Notes: generated from the sequence alone by a model not told the origin. DNA of 64,000 nt from Firmicutes bacterium HGW-Firmicutes-16 (GCA_002841545.1 PGZZ01000006.1:1-64000), one strand, 5' to 3'. Shown: positions 1-8,506, counted from the first letter of the stretch. Program-made: numbers and translations.

Positions 1-24
1 CAGCACAGTTTGCGAGGACGACAC

Positions 25-99
25 GGCCCGTTGGTCAAGTGGTCAAGACGGGGGCCTCTCACGCCCCAATCGGGAGTTCGACTCTCCCACGGGTCACCA
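25..99 (+). tRNA. tRNA-Glu (anticodon CTC)
   Basis: A full cloverleaf can be folded. The acceptor arm GGCCCGT (25-31) pairs with ACGGGTC, followed by ACCA at 96-99, so the CCA end is encoded. The anticodon stem GGGGC/GCCCC encloses the loop CTCTCAC, giving anticodon CTC, which reads the glutamate codon GAG. The T-arm has the GTTCGACTC form. It lies just upstream of a 5S rRNA gene, so it is probably part of a small stable-RNA transcription unit. Confidence 0.93.
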
Positions 100-140
100 A
101 GCAATTCAATATGAGTATATGGTTAACAACCATTTACATA

Positions 141-256
<116 letters not shown>

Positions 257-259
257 ACA

Positions 260-290
260 GCAGCTCTGCTCACGCAGAGCTGCATTTTTT
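260..290 (+). terminator. Rho-independent terminator of the 5S unit
   Basis: Ten perfect base pairs (260-269 with 274-283), loop TCAC, then A and six T residues (285-290). It ends the tRNA-Glu/5S transcript. Confidence 0.93.
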
Positions 291-334
291 CTACAAAAAA
301 GCGAAATATTATGTAAATTATTATATAAAACCCA

Positions 335-363
335 TTGCCAACAAATAATTTATTTTATATAAT
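335..363 (+). promoter_or_regulatory. Sigma-A type promoter for the 397 gene
   Basis: TTGCCA at 335-340 and a perfect TATAAT at 358-363 are separated by 17 bases. The start codon of the next gene follows at 397. Confidence 0.7.
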
Positions 364-396
364 GACTACATGAGATTTGTAGAGGTGAGGTTATTT

Positions 397-1041
397 ATGG
401 AACAGGATACTACGGTTTTAATTTCGAATAAATATTCTGAGTATATATCAAAATTACCTGGAGTAATAAATGCAAACGTTGTTTTTTTTGGTGGGGAGGT
501 CGAGGAAATCCATGTTCTTGCCGATACATCGCGTTCACCCAAGCAAATAGTTCGTGATATACAGTCCCTCTTAATGGCGCAATTTCAAAAAGAAGTTGAT
601 CACAGAGTAATAAGTATCGCGCAAATTGACAGTGAACTAAACCCAACGGTTAAGCAGGCTGCGCGTTATGTAATCGATAGCGTAACAGTCGCAAAGAAAA
701 GAGAACAGACCGAGGTCGAGGTGACTCTTTCGATGAATGGAAAGATGTATTTCGGAAAACAGACCTCGCTTAAAGATAACTACGATGTATGGAGAGGGCT
801 TGTGCAGGCCACCTTGAATGCAATTGTACTTGCAGATGGGACTACTAATAAATATACAGTATTGGACGTACGATTTACCGAAATCGCTGGAGAGAGAATG
901 GCGATAGTATGCGTTTCGCTGTCGTCGATCAATAACACAGCCTGCCGCTTTTCGGGAACTGCTTTCTCGCCGGGAGATGATTCGCTGGCGATAGTCAAAG
1001 CCACCTTGAGCGCGCTCAACAGAAAGATCGGCTCATGCTGA
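397..1041 (+). CDS. Conserved protein of unknown function
   Basis: A 214-residue soluble protein. The chosen ATG follows AGGTGAGG at 383-390 with good spacing; an ATG at 370 lacks a ribosome binding site. The N-terminal third (about residues 10-70) has a compact alternating pattern with PGVINANV, GEVEEIHVLAD and SPKQIVRDIQSLL, then HRVISIAQID. This looks like a small ACT/ferredoxin-like alpha-beta domain, judged only from the hydrophobic pattern. A linker and a second alpha-beta half follow (about 85-214). I do not recognise a named family. It has its own promoter and is followed, after about 330 bases, by an HD-GYP protein, so a link to signalling is possible but not shown. Confidence 0.75.
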   Translation: MEQDTTVLISNKYSEYISKLPGVINANVVFFGGEVEEIHVLADTSRSPKQIVRDIQSLLMAQFQKEVDHRVISIAQIDSELNPTVKQAARYVIDSVTVAKKREQTEVEVTLSMNGKMYFGKQTSLKDNYDVWRGLVQATLNAIVLADGTTNKYTVLDVRFTEIAGERMAIVCVSLSSINNTACRFSGTAFSPGDDSLAIVKATLSALNRKIGSC

Positions 1042-1369
1042 TCTTTCACTAAATTTGGAAAGAACGGGTTCGTAGGATTTTAGCGAAGCGGATATAGCCT
1101 GTTTCATTAGCGGAAGAACAGAGTTTTGAAAACGGGGGCTATATCAATGAAGAAATTGTCCTGGATTACCGAGCAAACTTCTCTCGTTTCTATAATTGCC
1201 TCTGGTGGCGCTATGTTTTCCTGGAGATAAGGGTTACGAACCTTTAACGCCATCGCAGAATAATATTTTTTGCGAGATAATGATTCCTTGACTTTCGATT
1301 CTGCGAGCCCGTTTTTTTGTTTAAATGCTTTTGGTTTCGACATTCCTGCAGAGGAAGTGAGAAAGATAT
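1042..1369. other. Intergenic stretch with a 9-bp inverted repeat
   Basis: No convincing gene is seen. GATATAGCC (1091-1099) and GGCTATATC (1137-1145) form a perfect 9-bp inverted repeat with a 37-base spacer, which could be an operator or RNA hairpin. A 27-codon open frame at 1147-1230 has no credible ribosome binding site. The last 20 bases hold the ribosome binding site of the next gene. Confidence 0.4.
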
Positions 1370-2701
1370 ATGAAGCCCTTCGCAAAAGCCTATGTCATTC
1401 TAGAATCTGTTCTTGGGGCCCTGTTGGGCGTCTATTGTACATATACATACATCCTTCAGCTGTCAGGTTCTGACAACCTAAAAAGAGAACTTATGCAGTT
1501 GGTCGTTCTCTTCGTCCTTGCTTATTTGTGCAGATGCTTTCCAATTCATATAAGGCCAGACTTTGCAATTGATATGGCGTTTATAAGCAATGTCGCTATC
1601 TTGCTTTGCAAAGGGCCAATTGTAGCTGCGGCAATAACCTTTGTGAGTTCTCCGTTTGTTGTAGCGAGAGTTCCGAGTGAGAGGAATAAATATTCCCATA
1701 TACTAAACACACCATTTTTGAAATCAGCATTTAACTACGGCAACTTTACGATTTCTGTTTTTATAGGCGGAAAAGCTTTCCTTTTGGCCGGTGGAATAAT
1801 AGGTGATCTCTCACTACCGGGAGTACTGCTGCCTATGGTGGCAATGATACTGGCAATTATGCTAGTGAATAGTTCTCTCTTGATGATGCTGTTTAAGCTT
1901 AATTTGGGTACGAAATTCTTCTCCAACTTGGTTAGAAATGTCTATGAGTTCTACCCCAGCGTCCTAGCCGCTGCGCCTATAGGCTTTTTCATTTCGAAAA
2001 TGATGATTCTTACGGATGGAGAGTATGTTGTCCTTCTTTTCTTGCTGCCGCTGTTTTTGGCAAGATATACATTTTCTTTGTATATCGACGTAAAGCACAA
2101 TTACTATATCATGATTAGAACGCTGACCTATTCACTCGAAGCAAAGGATGAATATACCCGAGGCCATTCGGAGCGTGTCGAGCTTTATGCGAAAGCGCTG
2201 GCAAATGAGCTGCACCTTTCTCACTCAAAGGTTGAAAAAATCGCAGTTGCGGCCTTGCTCCACGATGTCGGTAAAATTGGTATAGACGAAAGTATTCTCA
2301 GAAAACCGGCTCGTCTCACACCTGAAGAACGAGCAATAATTCAGAAGCATCCTGAGATTAGCGTACACATTTTAAAAGAAGTCAAGCTTTCCCCGATTGT
2401 ATTTGAACTAATACTGCACCATCACGAGAGATACGACGGCAAGGGCTATCCGGACGGCATTTGCGGCGAGGATTTACCGATTGAAGTATCAATATTAGGT
2501 GTGGCCGATACATACGACGCTATGACCAGCATCAGACCCTACAGCCCGGGTTCCACGCCGGAGCAGACTAAACAGGTCATTATGGAGGAAAAAGGAAAAC
2601 AGTTTCATCCGAAGGTGGTAGACGCATTCGTCAGGGCGTATGACGAGGGCAAAATGGCGCTTATTGAAAGAGATAATAAGGATCGTTATTTCAGCATATG
2701 A
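1370..2701 (+). CDS. Membrane-anchored HD-GYP domain protein
   Basis: 443 residues. The N-terminal half (about 5-240) is an integral membrane region with about seven hydrophobic segments and no recognised sensor motif. The C-terminal half (about 250-440) is an HD-GYP phosphohydrolase domain with SLEAKDEYTRGHSERV, the HD pair in LLHDVGKIG (H298, D299), HHHERYDGKGYPDG containing the GYP motif (359-361), and VADTYDAMTS. Such domains hydrolyse cyclic di-GMP or related nucleotides at a di- or tri-metal site in the cytoplasm. All main metal ligands appear present, so it is probably active. The start ATG has GAGGAAGTGA upstream at 1351-1360. It is monocistronic, ended by the hairpin at 2745-2782. 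Confidence 0.9.
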   Translation: MKPFAKAYVILESVLGALLGVYCTYTYILQLSGSDNLKRELMQLVVLFVLAYLCRCFPIHIRPDFAIDMAFISNVAILLCKGPIVAAAITFVSSPFVVARVPSERNKYSHILNTPFLKSAFNYGNFTISVFIGGKAFLLAGGIIGDLSLPGVLLPMVAMILAIMLVNSSLLMMLFKLNLGTKFFSNLVRNVYEFYPSVLAAAPIGFFISKMMILTDGEYVVLLFLLPLFLARYTFSLYIDVKHNYYIMIRTLTYSLEAKDEYTRGHSERVELYAKALANELHLSHSKVEKIAVAALLHDVGKIGIDESILRKPARLTPEERAIIQKHPEISVHILKEVKLSPIVFELILHHHERYDGKGYPDGICGEDLPIEVSILGVADTYDAMTSIRPYSPGSTPEQTKQVIMEEKGKQFHPKVVDAFVRAYDEGKMALIERDNKDRYFSI

Positions 2702-2744
2702 TAATCTGGAATCACAGTCTTGTAGTATAATTACCAAAGATAAT

Positions 2745-2782
2745 AAAAGAACACCCTCGCATATATGCGAGGGTGTTCTTTT
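2745..2782. terminator. Bidirectional terminator
   Basis: A perfect 38-base palindrome (AAAAGAACACCCTCGCATA and its complement) between the converging HD-GYP gene and tcdA. The A-run and T-run at the two ends allow termination in both directions. Confidence 0.9.
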
Positions 2783-2790
2783 GGCTTAAT

Positions 2791-3516
2791 TCAAATACTT
2801 GGGGCAGTCTGCTTTGCGAGCGTCATTACAACGTGAGAACAAAGGAGCATGCCCGCTGTCGCCGTAACCCAGACGAGACTTCCGGGGACACTTCTCCTGC
2901 CCGGAGGAGGTTCCTCAGCATCCTCTGGCTTCATGGCGAGCTCATTGCTATAAACAACAGGCAGGTGGTTAATGCCGCGCTTGTGGAGCTCTTTTCTGAC
3001 CACTCTCGCGAGAGGGCAGTTCTTAGTTTTCGAGATATCTGTAATTTGCAGAGCTTCCGCATTCATCTTGTTTCCGGCACCGAGTGCGGATATGATCGGT
3101 ATATTACGGCTAAGCGCGGTCTCAATGAGATCGAGCTTACAAGAGACAAGATCGATGCAGTCAACTATATAATCATAGCTCGTCTCCAAAAACTGATCTC
3201 TGGTATCGGCATCGTACCTTGCTGTTATTGGGGAAACTTTAACCTCAGGGTTAATATCCAGAAGACGGGAAGCCATCGTTTCAGCTTTCGATTTGCCGAG
3301 AGAGGAATAAGTCGCAACGAGCTGGCGGTTAATGTTGCTCTCCCCTACTGAGTCTTGGTCAATCAGTGTGATCTCCCCGATTCCCGAACGGCAGAGCCCC
3401 TCAGCGCACCAGCTTCCGACACCGCCCAGACCGAAAACGGCGACTTTGCTCTTTGAAAGTTTTGCGATTGCCTCGCTCCCAAGCAGCATTTCAGTTCTTA
3501 AAAATCTTTCCGACAT
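2791..3516 (-). CDS. tcdA: tRNA threonylcarbamoyladenosine dehydratase (TcdA/CsdL family)
   Basis: 241 residues, an E1-like (ThiF/MoeB) adenylating enzyme. The nucleotide-binding loop FGLGGVGSWCAEGL is at about 28-41, and the family motif around LIDQDSVGESNINRQ is at about 51-65. Known family members use ATP to cyclise t6A at position 37 of ANN-decoding tRNAs to ct6A. It is shorter than ThiF/MoeB fused forms and has no rhodanese domain, and no ThiS- or MoaD-like gene is nearby, which favours TcdA. The start at 3516 follows an AAGG-type site. It lies downstream of the foldase gene on the same strand but is separated from it by a terminator at 3545-3584. Confidence 0.9.
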   Translation of the reverse strand: MSERFLRTEMLLGSEAIAKLSKSKVAVFGLGGVGSWCAEGLCRSGIGEITLIDQDSVGESNINRQLVATYSSLGKSKAETMASRLLDINPEVKVSPITARYDADTRDQFLETSYDYIVDCIDLVSCKLDLIETALSRNIPIISALGAGNKMNAEALQITDISKTKNCPLARVVRKELHKRGINHLPVVYSNELAMKPEDAEEPPPGRRSVPGSLVWVTATAGMLLCSHVVMTLAKQTAPSI

Positions 3517-3544
3517 GTTGTCCTACCTTTCAAATGAACGTGTC

Positions 3545-3584
3545 AAAAACAGCCGCGGTCCGGAGAAGCTCCGTGCCGCGGCTG
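3545..3584 (-). terminator. Terminator of the foldase gene
   Basis: CAGCCGCGG and CCGCGGCTG arms (3550-3558 and 3576-3584) with an internal GGAG/CTCC pairing, followed on the minus strand by five T residues (3545-3549). It separates the foldase gene from tcdA, so tcdA is expressed by read-through or its own promoter. Confidence 0.85.
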
Positions 3585-3598
3585 AGTCAAATTTAAAG

Positions 3599-5188
3599 CT
3601 ATTTCACCAAAGCAGCGGTGAGACCGGTCTTGATTTCATAATTTGCGAGGAGTGCGTCTTTCCAGGCGGTAAAGTCCTTGGTACGCAACTCATCCTCGGA
3701 CAAAGTATCGCTGTTGGTTATTCCTGTGCCGGAATAATAAATAATGTGATAGCCGCTGTAGCCGTCACTTGATTCGGCGGAAGAAGCAGCGCGCTCGCCG
3801 TAGACTATACCGGTATCGCCAATCTTCCTGTCCTCGGCAAAGCACCAGTCATTAAATTCCGCAACCATCTGACCCTTAGCAATGTTTTCGTAGAGTCCGC
3901 CGGTAGCTTGAGAGCCTGAGTCCTCTGTGCTAGCGGTTGCCAGCTCCGCGAAGCTGTCCTCTGTCGCGTCTCCTGCCTTCCACGAAGTAAGCAGATCCTC
4001 GGCCTTCTGCTTTGCAGTTGCCTTAGCTTCGTCGGTATAAGTGCCGTCCTCGCCTGCAACGGTCTTAATTAGAATGTGGCGTACGTTGGCGGTTTTGTAG
4101 TCCGCGCGCTCGCGGGAGATGAAATAGACCGCATAGTAACCAGAATCTGTTTCGACAACTGTTGTATCGCCCGCCTTGCGGCTTGCGTCCTTCAACCAGT
4201 CGGCATATTTATCATTAAGTGAGCTGCCTTGAGTCGTAGACTCGGTGGCTTCCGCCAGGGTCTGGGCAAGGACTGCCTGCTTGAATTCTTCTTCGGTTGT
4301 AGCGTTCGCAACGATTGAATCCGCTATGCCCTTTGCTATTTCCATTGCGGCAGCTTTAGCGGCGTCAGTGTCGGGAGAAGCAGAGGGAGAGGCAGCGGCA
4401 TCAGGCGAAGCAGATACATCGGCTGAATCTGCGCTGCTGTCATCCTTGACTGAACCATCGACCAAGTACGCAATATACTTATACTGATCAAGGTTGTCCT
4501 TGTTTTCCTCGTAATACGCTTTGAGCTGATCGCCGGTATAAGTGAGGGAATCGTTTTTCTCCGTGGCATAGCTCTGAGCAATGTAGTATTTTTCTACAAG
4601 TGAGCTCACGAGCTTAACAGTGCAGCCCTTGCCGTAAATATAAGCGAGGTAGGCGTCTGCGCTTGTAAATCCAGCGTCAGTATAGCCGGACTGCATACTT
4701 GTAATAGTCGAGTCTAGTGAGGTTTTGTCCTCTTCGCTGAGTTCAAAGCCGTTTTTTATGGCGTCGTCATAAAGTGCGGTCATTTCCTTCATTGAGGCCT
4801 GTGCAGCCTCCTGGAAATACTGAGCCCAAGTCTGGTCTTCGGTGTACTGCTGCGAAGACAGGGATTTTGTTGTGTCAAGTCCGGTGTATTGGAGATAGTC
4901 CCCGTATTGATTTACGAAATTGTTATAGGTGAGATTATAGAAAAAGCTGTACTCCGCGGCTGTATAACCGGTCTCCCCGATTGTTAAAGCGCTTAAGGTG
5001 GTATAGGGCAGATTTGAACTGAATATAAACAAAGCAACTATAAGGACAGCTGCAATGACGCCAACAACGACTTGTCTCCTGTGGCGGCGCTTCTGAGCTC
5101 TCTCGATTTTTTCTTGAGCGATCTGGCGCTTGTCCTTGCCCTCCTCGCGGAGTTGCTGACGTGTTTTCTTTTCCTTCGATGCACTCAT
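3599..5188 (-). CDS. Membrane-anchored parvulin-type peptidyl-prolyl isomerase (PrsA/SurA-like)
   Basis: 529 residues. A basic, charged N-terminal tail (1-37) precedes one hydrophobic segment (about 38-60, VVVGVIAAVLIVALFIF), so the protein is a type II anchor with an outward-facing body. There is no lipobox Cys, unlike Bacillus PrsA. A helical chaperone-like region follows, with a Ser/Ala/Pro/Asp-rich linker at about 245-275. The rotamase domain (about 365-490) begins at VRHILIK and includes SFAELA, TGGLYENI and YSGYHIIYY. The family assists folding of secreted proteins by cis-trans proline isomerisation. The ATG follows AAAAGGATGATC. Its promoter is at 5233-5261, so it is a single-gene unit ended at 3545-3584. 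Confidence 0.88.
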   Translation of the reverse strand: MSASKEKKTRQQLREEGKDKRQIAQEKIERAQKRRHRRQVVVGVIAAVLIVALFIFSSNLPYTTLSALTIGETGYTAAEYSFFYNLTYNNFVNQYGDYLQYTGLDTTKSLSSQQYTEDQTWAQYFQEAAQASMKEMTALYDDAIKNGFELSEEDKTSLDSTITSMQSGYTDAGFTSADAYLAYIYGKGCTVKLVSSLVEKYYIAQSYATEKNDSLTYTGDQLKAYYEENKDNLDQYKYIAYLVDGSVKDDSSADSADVSASPDAAASPSASPDTDAAKAAAMEIAKGIADSIVANATTEEEFKQAVLAQTLAEATESTTQGSSLNDKYADWLKDASRKAGDTTVVETDSGYYAVYFISRERADYKTANVRHILIKTVAGEDGTYTDEAKATAKQKAEDLLTSWKAGDATEDSFAELATASTEDSGSQATGGLYENIAKGQMVAEFNDWCFAEDRKIGDTGIVYGERAASSAESSDGYSGYHIIYYSGTGITNSDTLSEDELRTKDFTAWKDALLANYEIKTGLTAALVK

Positions 5189-5232
5189 TTTATGTGATCA
5201 TCCTTTTCTACTTTAAATATAGACGCTAAGTG

Positions 5233-5261
5233 ATTATAACCCAAATAAATGTCGGTTTCAA
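5233..5261 (-). promoter_or_regulatory. Sigma-A type promoter for the foldase gene
   Basis: On the minus strand TTGAAA (complement of 5256-5261) and a perfect TATAAT (complement of 5233-5238) are 17 bases apart, about 45 bases before the start codon. Confidence 0.75.
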
Positions 5262-5498
5262 GAGTTATTATCTGAAGTGTAAAATGTGGCGTTGCTATCC
5301 GATGATGATATTAGTATTTAAATAGTTTCGTTTCACTGGGAGAAGTAAAAAAGATTTCGACAAAATTATGCAATATTATTTCCAGTTTATTATTGACAAA
5401 TGTATATTAATGTGCATAACCCTGTTGATGATGTTCAAAAGTGGGAGTATTTGTGCGTCACTAGCGGACAAAACGGGAAAAACGGCGATAAACTCAAG

Positions 5499-5527
5499 TT
5501 GTGATACCAGAAAAAATGTGGTAAAAT
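5499..5527 (+). promoter_or_regulatory. Sigma-A type promoter for the NYN gene
   Basis: TTGTGA (5499-5504) and TAAAAT (5522-5527), spacer 17 bases. The leader to the start at 5628 is about 95 bases. The AT-rich remainder of the 440-base intergenic region holds the divergent foldase promoter and no gene that I can see. Confidence 0.65.
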
Positions 5528-5627
5528 AGCAACATACAAAAATAATCAAAGTAAGATACTATTTTTCCATAAGTCACTTAGAGTAACGGCTTTCGCAAAG
5601 GAAGCAAAATTGGAAAGGAAATAACTA

Positions 5628-6434
5628 ATGACAAATCGAGTAAGTGATATCAACAATCCACGGCTCGCAGTTTTGATTGACGCAGATAACGCTCCTCGCG
5701 ACTGCCTGAAAAGCGTCATGGAGGAAGTAGCAATATATGGGACACCGACGATAAAAAGAATATACGGTGATTGGACCAGCCCGAACGTCGGAGGATGGAA
5801 GGGCAGCCTTTTGGAAAATGCTGTTACACCTATCCAGCAGTACGGCTACACGACGGGCAAGAACTCCACCGACTCCGCGATGATAATCGACGCTATGGAC
5901 ATTCTATATTCGGGCAAGACGGATGGCTTTGTCCTCGTTTCGAGCGACAGTGATTTCACAAGGCTAGCGATACGCCTGCGCGAAGCAGGAATGCGAGTGA
6001 TCGGCATCGGTGAGCGTAAGACGCCGAGTCCCTTCATTGTGGCCTGTGACAAGTTTGTCTATATTGAGGTCATACGCGACCGCTACAACAAGGAGAAGGT
6101 GCAGGAACAGGCAAAAGCGGCTGCCATAGCTCCCAAGAAGACAAACGCTAAACCGGCAGTATCCGCTGATAAGGCGTCGGCCAGAATGATTCCGGACAGC
6201 ATCGTGGCTCTTATTGCCGATTCGGTGGCGGACATTGCCGATGACGACGGATTCTGTGACATGAGCTATCTTGGTAACCTGCTCATTAAGAAGCAGCCCG
6301 ACTTTGATTCCCGCAATTTCGGGTTCGGCAAGCTCAGCTCAATGATAAAGGCAATGCCGCGTTTTGAACTGGTTCTCAACCCGACAGCCGATCCGAGCAA
6401 CAGAATAATGTATATAAAGGACAAGGAAGCATAA
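5628..6434 (+). CDS. NYN domain ribonuclease-like protein with C-terminal OST-HTH/LOTUS domain
   Basis: 268 residues. The N-terminal NYN (PIN-like) domain (about 8-155) shows LIDADNAP with the first acidic metal ligands, KNSTDSAMIIDAMDIL, and FVLVSSDSDFTRLA, the usual acidic centre of LabA/DUF88 proteins. A linker rich in Lys and Ala leads to a LOTUS-type winged helix (about 185-268) with MIPDSIVALIADSV, FCDMSYLGNLL and FGFGKLSSMI. The family is predicted to cleave RNA, with the LOTUS part binding RNA (G-rich RNA is reported for this domain); the target here is unknown. A GGAAAGGAAAT site precedes the ATG. The next gene starts two bases after the stop, so the pair is probably one operon. Confidence 0.9.
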   Translation: MTNRVSDINNPRLAVLIDADNAPRDCLKSVMEEVAIYGTPTIKRIYGDWTSPNVGGWKGSLLENAVTPIQQYGYTTGKNSTDSAMIIDAMDILYSGKTDGFVLVSSDSDFTRLAIRLREAGMRVIGIGERKTPSPFIVACDKFVYIEVIRDRYNKEKVQEQAKAAAIAPKKTNAKPAVSADKASARMIPDSIVALIADSVADIADDDGFCDMSYLGNLLIKKQPDFDSRNFGFGKLSSMIKAMPRFELVLNPTADPSNRIMYIKDKEA

Positions 6435-6435
6435 C

Positions 6436-7296
6436 GTGAGCATCACAAATGTCCCGAAAAAATCAAAACATCATGGTCTATTAATTCTTTTTGTAATAAT
6501 CTCGATTATAGCCCTTCTGATTCTGGATAGCCGATATCGCCTTGTGGCAACGGAATATGAACTAAGCTACAGTGATCTTCCGTCAAGCTTTGAAGGTTAT
6601 CGTATCGTCCAGCTTTCAGACCTGCATATGAAGGATTTCGGCGAAAAACTGCCCGAGCTTGTAGCAAAGCAGAAACCGGACATTATAGTATTGACCGGCG
6701 ATTTTCTGAACATGCGCACCAAAGATACTGAGGGCTCTCAGACCGAAAAGCTGCGTCCGATTCTGGAAGGTCTTGCAAAAATCGCGCCCTGCTATTTTGT
6801 AAGTGGCAATCATGAATGGGCCAGCAGGGAAATGAATGAGCTGGCGGATCTTCTAGGCGAGCTCAAAATAAAATACCTGCGAAACGAGTTTGTCCTACTG
6901 GAAAAAGGAGACGAAAGCATTGTACTCGCAGGTGTCGAGGACCCAAATGGACCGGCGGATATGATGAAGCCCGATAAGCTTACGCAAATCATAGCCGAAA
7001 ATTACCCTGATAAATATACGCTTCTCCTTGCCCACAGGAACGATTGGATGACGAAATATCCAAATCTCCCTGTTGATACAATACTCTGCGGCCACGCCCA
7101 CGGCGGCATTGTTCGCCTTCCCTTTGCGGGCGGCGTGGTTGGGACTGAAATGGACTTCTTCCCGAAATATGATGCCGGTGTTTATAATGAGGGCAATTAC
7201 GATATGCTCATGTCCCGAGGCCTTGGCGGCTACTCGATTCCGCCCAGATTTTTAAATAATCCAGAAGTCGTGACCGTCATTCTGAAAAAATCATAA
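6436..7296 (+). CDS. Membrane-anchored metallophosphoesterase (YkuE/YaeI type)
   Basis: 286 residues, GTG start with AAGGACAAGGAAGC upstream. A signal anchor spans about residues 13-31 and the body is predicted outside the membrane. Calcineurin-like motifs are complete: QLSDLH (D62, H64), LTGDF (D89), SGNHEW (N125, H126), LLAHRND and CGHAHGG (about 218-223). Related proteins hydrolyse phosphoester or lipid-linked diphosphate substrates; the substrate cannot be told from sequence. It is translationally coupled to the NYN gene. A paralogue with the same order of motifs and a similar C-terminus is at 15251. Confidence 0.88.
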   Translation: MSITNVPKKSKHHGLLILFVIISIIALLILDSRYRLVATEYELSYSDLPSSFEGYRIVQLSDLHMKDFGEKLPELVAKQKPDIIVLTGDFLNMRTKDTEGSQTEKLRPILEGLAKIAPCYFVSGNHEWASREMNELADLLGELKIKYLRNEFVLLEKGDESIVLAGVEDPNGPADMMKPDKLTQIIAENYPDKYTLLLAHRNDWMTKYPNLPVDTILCGHAHGGIVRLPFAGGVVGTEMDFFPKYDAGVYNEGNYDMLMSRGLGGYSIPPRFLNNPEVVTVILKKS

Positions 7297-7383
7297 ATTT
7301 GTTATTAAAATTTGTGTCATAACCTCACTGTTCCCGCATATATATATAGAGTACGCAAAATCTATATCAAGGGGGGAGTCAAA

Positions 7384-7446
7384 ATGGGGGACGACATTGA
7401 TGATCTCATTTATGGCGACACGGAGACGGTGCCAAGTGAAAGATAA
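7384..7446 (+). CDS. 20-codon acidic mini-protein with its own strong RBS
   Basis: ATG at 7384 is preceded by AAGGGGGGAG, one of the strongest ribosome binding sites in the window, at ideal spacing. The frame reads MGDDIDDLIYGDTETVPSER and stops at 7446. It is very acidic (six Asp/Glu in the first 14 residues). A 16-bp terminator hairpin starts three bases after the stop. I do not recognise the peptide. It is too short for standard gene finders, but the combination of RBS, frame and terminator suggests a true translated small gene, either co-transcribed with the phosphoesterase or from an AT-rich promoter region at 7300-7360. Confidence 0.55.
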   Translation: MGDDIDDLIYGDTETVPSER

Positions 7447-7448
7447 AG

Positions 7449-7492
7449 ATACCCCGAAAAAGAACGTTTTTTCTTTTTCGGGGTATAATTTT
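7449..7492 (+). terminator. Strong terminator after the mini-gene
   Basis: A 16-bp perfect stem (7449-7464 with 7471-7486), loop CGTTTT, then AATTTTTT. It closes the unit 5628-7446 and may also serve the converging DUF554 gene. Confidence 0.92.
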
Positions 7493-7508
7493 TTATGTAT
7501 TTGGGGGT

Positions 7509-8252
7509 TCAGATCGGCAGAGCGGGAAAAATGCTTTTTAGCAGAGCGAAAATAATTGGGAAGAATATTGCTGGAAGTAGATTCCCGACTTTGATTTTTT
7601 TGCCGAACAGCATATTTACGCCGATTGCTACAATCAGAATCGAACCGACGCAGGACATCTGACTGATGAGCGTGTCCGAAAGCAGCGGACGAAGCACTTG
7701 AGAAAGCAAAGTTATGCCACCCTGATATATCAGTACAGGTGCAGCGGATACCGCAACGCCGATTCCGAGCGAGGATGCGAGCAGTACAGAGGTTATTCCA
7801 TCAAGTACCGATTTTGCGAACAATATGGAGAAGTTGCCGTTCAAACCGTCTTCAAGAGAGCCGACGATTGCCATTGCACCGACGCAGAAAAGCATTGAGG
7901 CCGTCACAAAGCCGTCAGTAAAGGTGTTGCCGGCGAGCTTTTTCGGCATCTTGCCCTTAATCCAATCGCCGAGGCGGTCGAGCCGTCGCTCGATATTCAA
8001 CGACTCGCCGACGACCGCGCCGAGAACAAGTGAAAGAACCATCATCATCGTATACTGAGTTGAAAGCGCGCCATTTTCAAATACGAGGAAGCCGGAAAGA
8101 GCTCCGCCGAGTCCGATGAACATGACCGCCAAACCGATAGCTGAAAAAATCGTCTCTTCAAATCGTTTTGCAAGCCCGCCCTTTATTAAAATCCCCACCG
8201 TCGCGCCGAATATGATGGTGAGTGTGTTCACTATCGTTCCAAGACCGTGCAT
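7509..8252 (-). CDS. DUF554 family membrane protein
   Basis: 247 residues from the ATG at 8252; an in-frame ATG at 8261 is too close to its purine-rich stretch, and family members usually begin with an M-x-GLGTIVN pattern as here. The protein has about six to seven hydrophobic segments and the family hallmarks NTLTIIFGATVGILI, LVLGAVVGESLNIE, FVTASMLFCVGAMAIVGSLEDGL and GGITLL. DUF554 (YdfK/YqgA) proteins are widespread inner membrane proteins proposed to be transporters; the substrate is not known. It is monocistronic and convergent with the mini-gene unit. Confidence 0.85.
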   Translation of the reverse strand: MHGLGTIVNTLTIIFGATVGILIKGGLAKRFEETIFSAIGLAVMFIGLGGALSGFLVFENGALSTQYTMMMVLSLVLGAVVGESLNIERRLDRLGDWIKGKMPKKLAGNTFTDGFVTASMLFCVGAMAIVGSLEDGLNGNFSILFAKSVLDGITSVLLASSLGIGVAVSAAPVLIYQGGITLLSQVLRPLLSDTLISQMSCVGSILIVAIGVNMLFGKKIKVGNLLPAIFFPIIFALLKSIFPALPI

Positions 8253-8472
8253 TTTGGTCATCTTCTTTCTTTATGTGTTTACTTTTCTAATTATGTCAGT
8301 TTGCTCCCGGCCTTTCGACAGCAGGCGCATAATAGCGCAAATATATTAAATAATTCAAAATAAAGCACGCATTAAAACAAAAATTGATATTGAGCATACA
8401 AGAGAAAACAGAAGAAAAACGAAGCAAATAGAAGCTACCTGTTAGGTATATATTTTTAAGTGAAAATAGGTG

Positions 8473-8501
8473 TTGACACGACTTTGCGGCTGTGGTATAA
8501 A
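8473..8501 (+). promoter_or_regulatory. Sigma-A type promoter for rplM-rpsI
   Basis: Perfect TTGACA (8473-8478) and TATAAA (8496-8501), spacer 17 bases, about 190 bases before rplM, as expected for a highly expressed ribosomal operon with a long leader. Confidence 0.88.
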
Positions 8502-8506
8502 AATAA

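Noticed and set aside
1147-1230. A 27-codon open frame before the HD-GYP gene
   Set aside because: No ribosome binding site at proper distance and composition not distinct from non-coding sequence.
1107-1385. A 92-codon minus-strand frame
   Set aside because: No start signal and it overlaps the RBS region of the HD-GYP gene; most likely non-coding.
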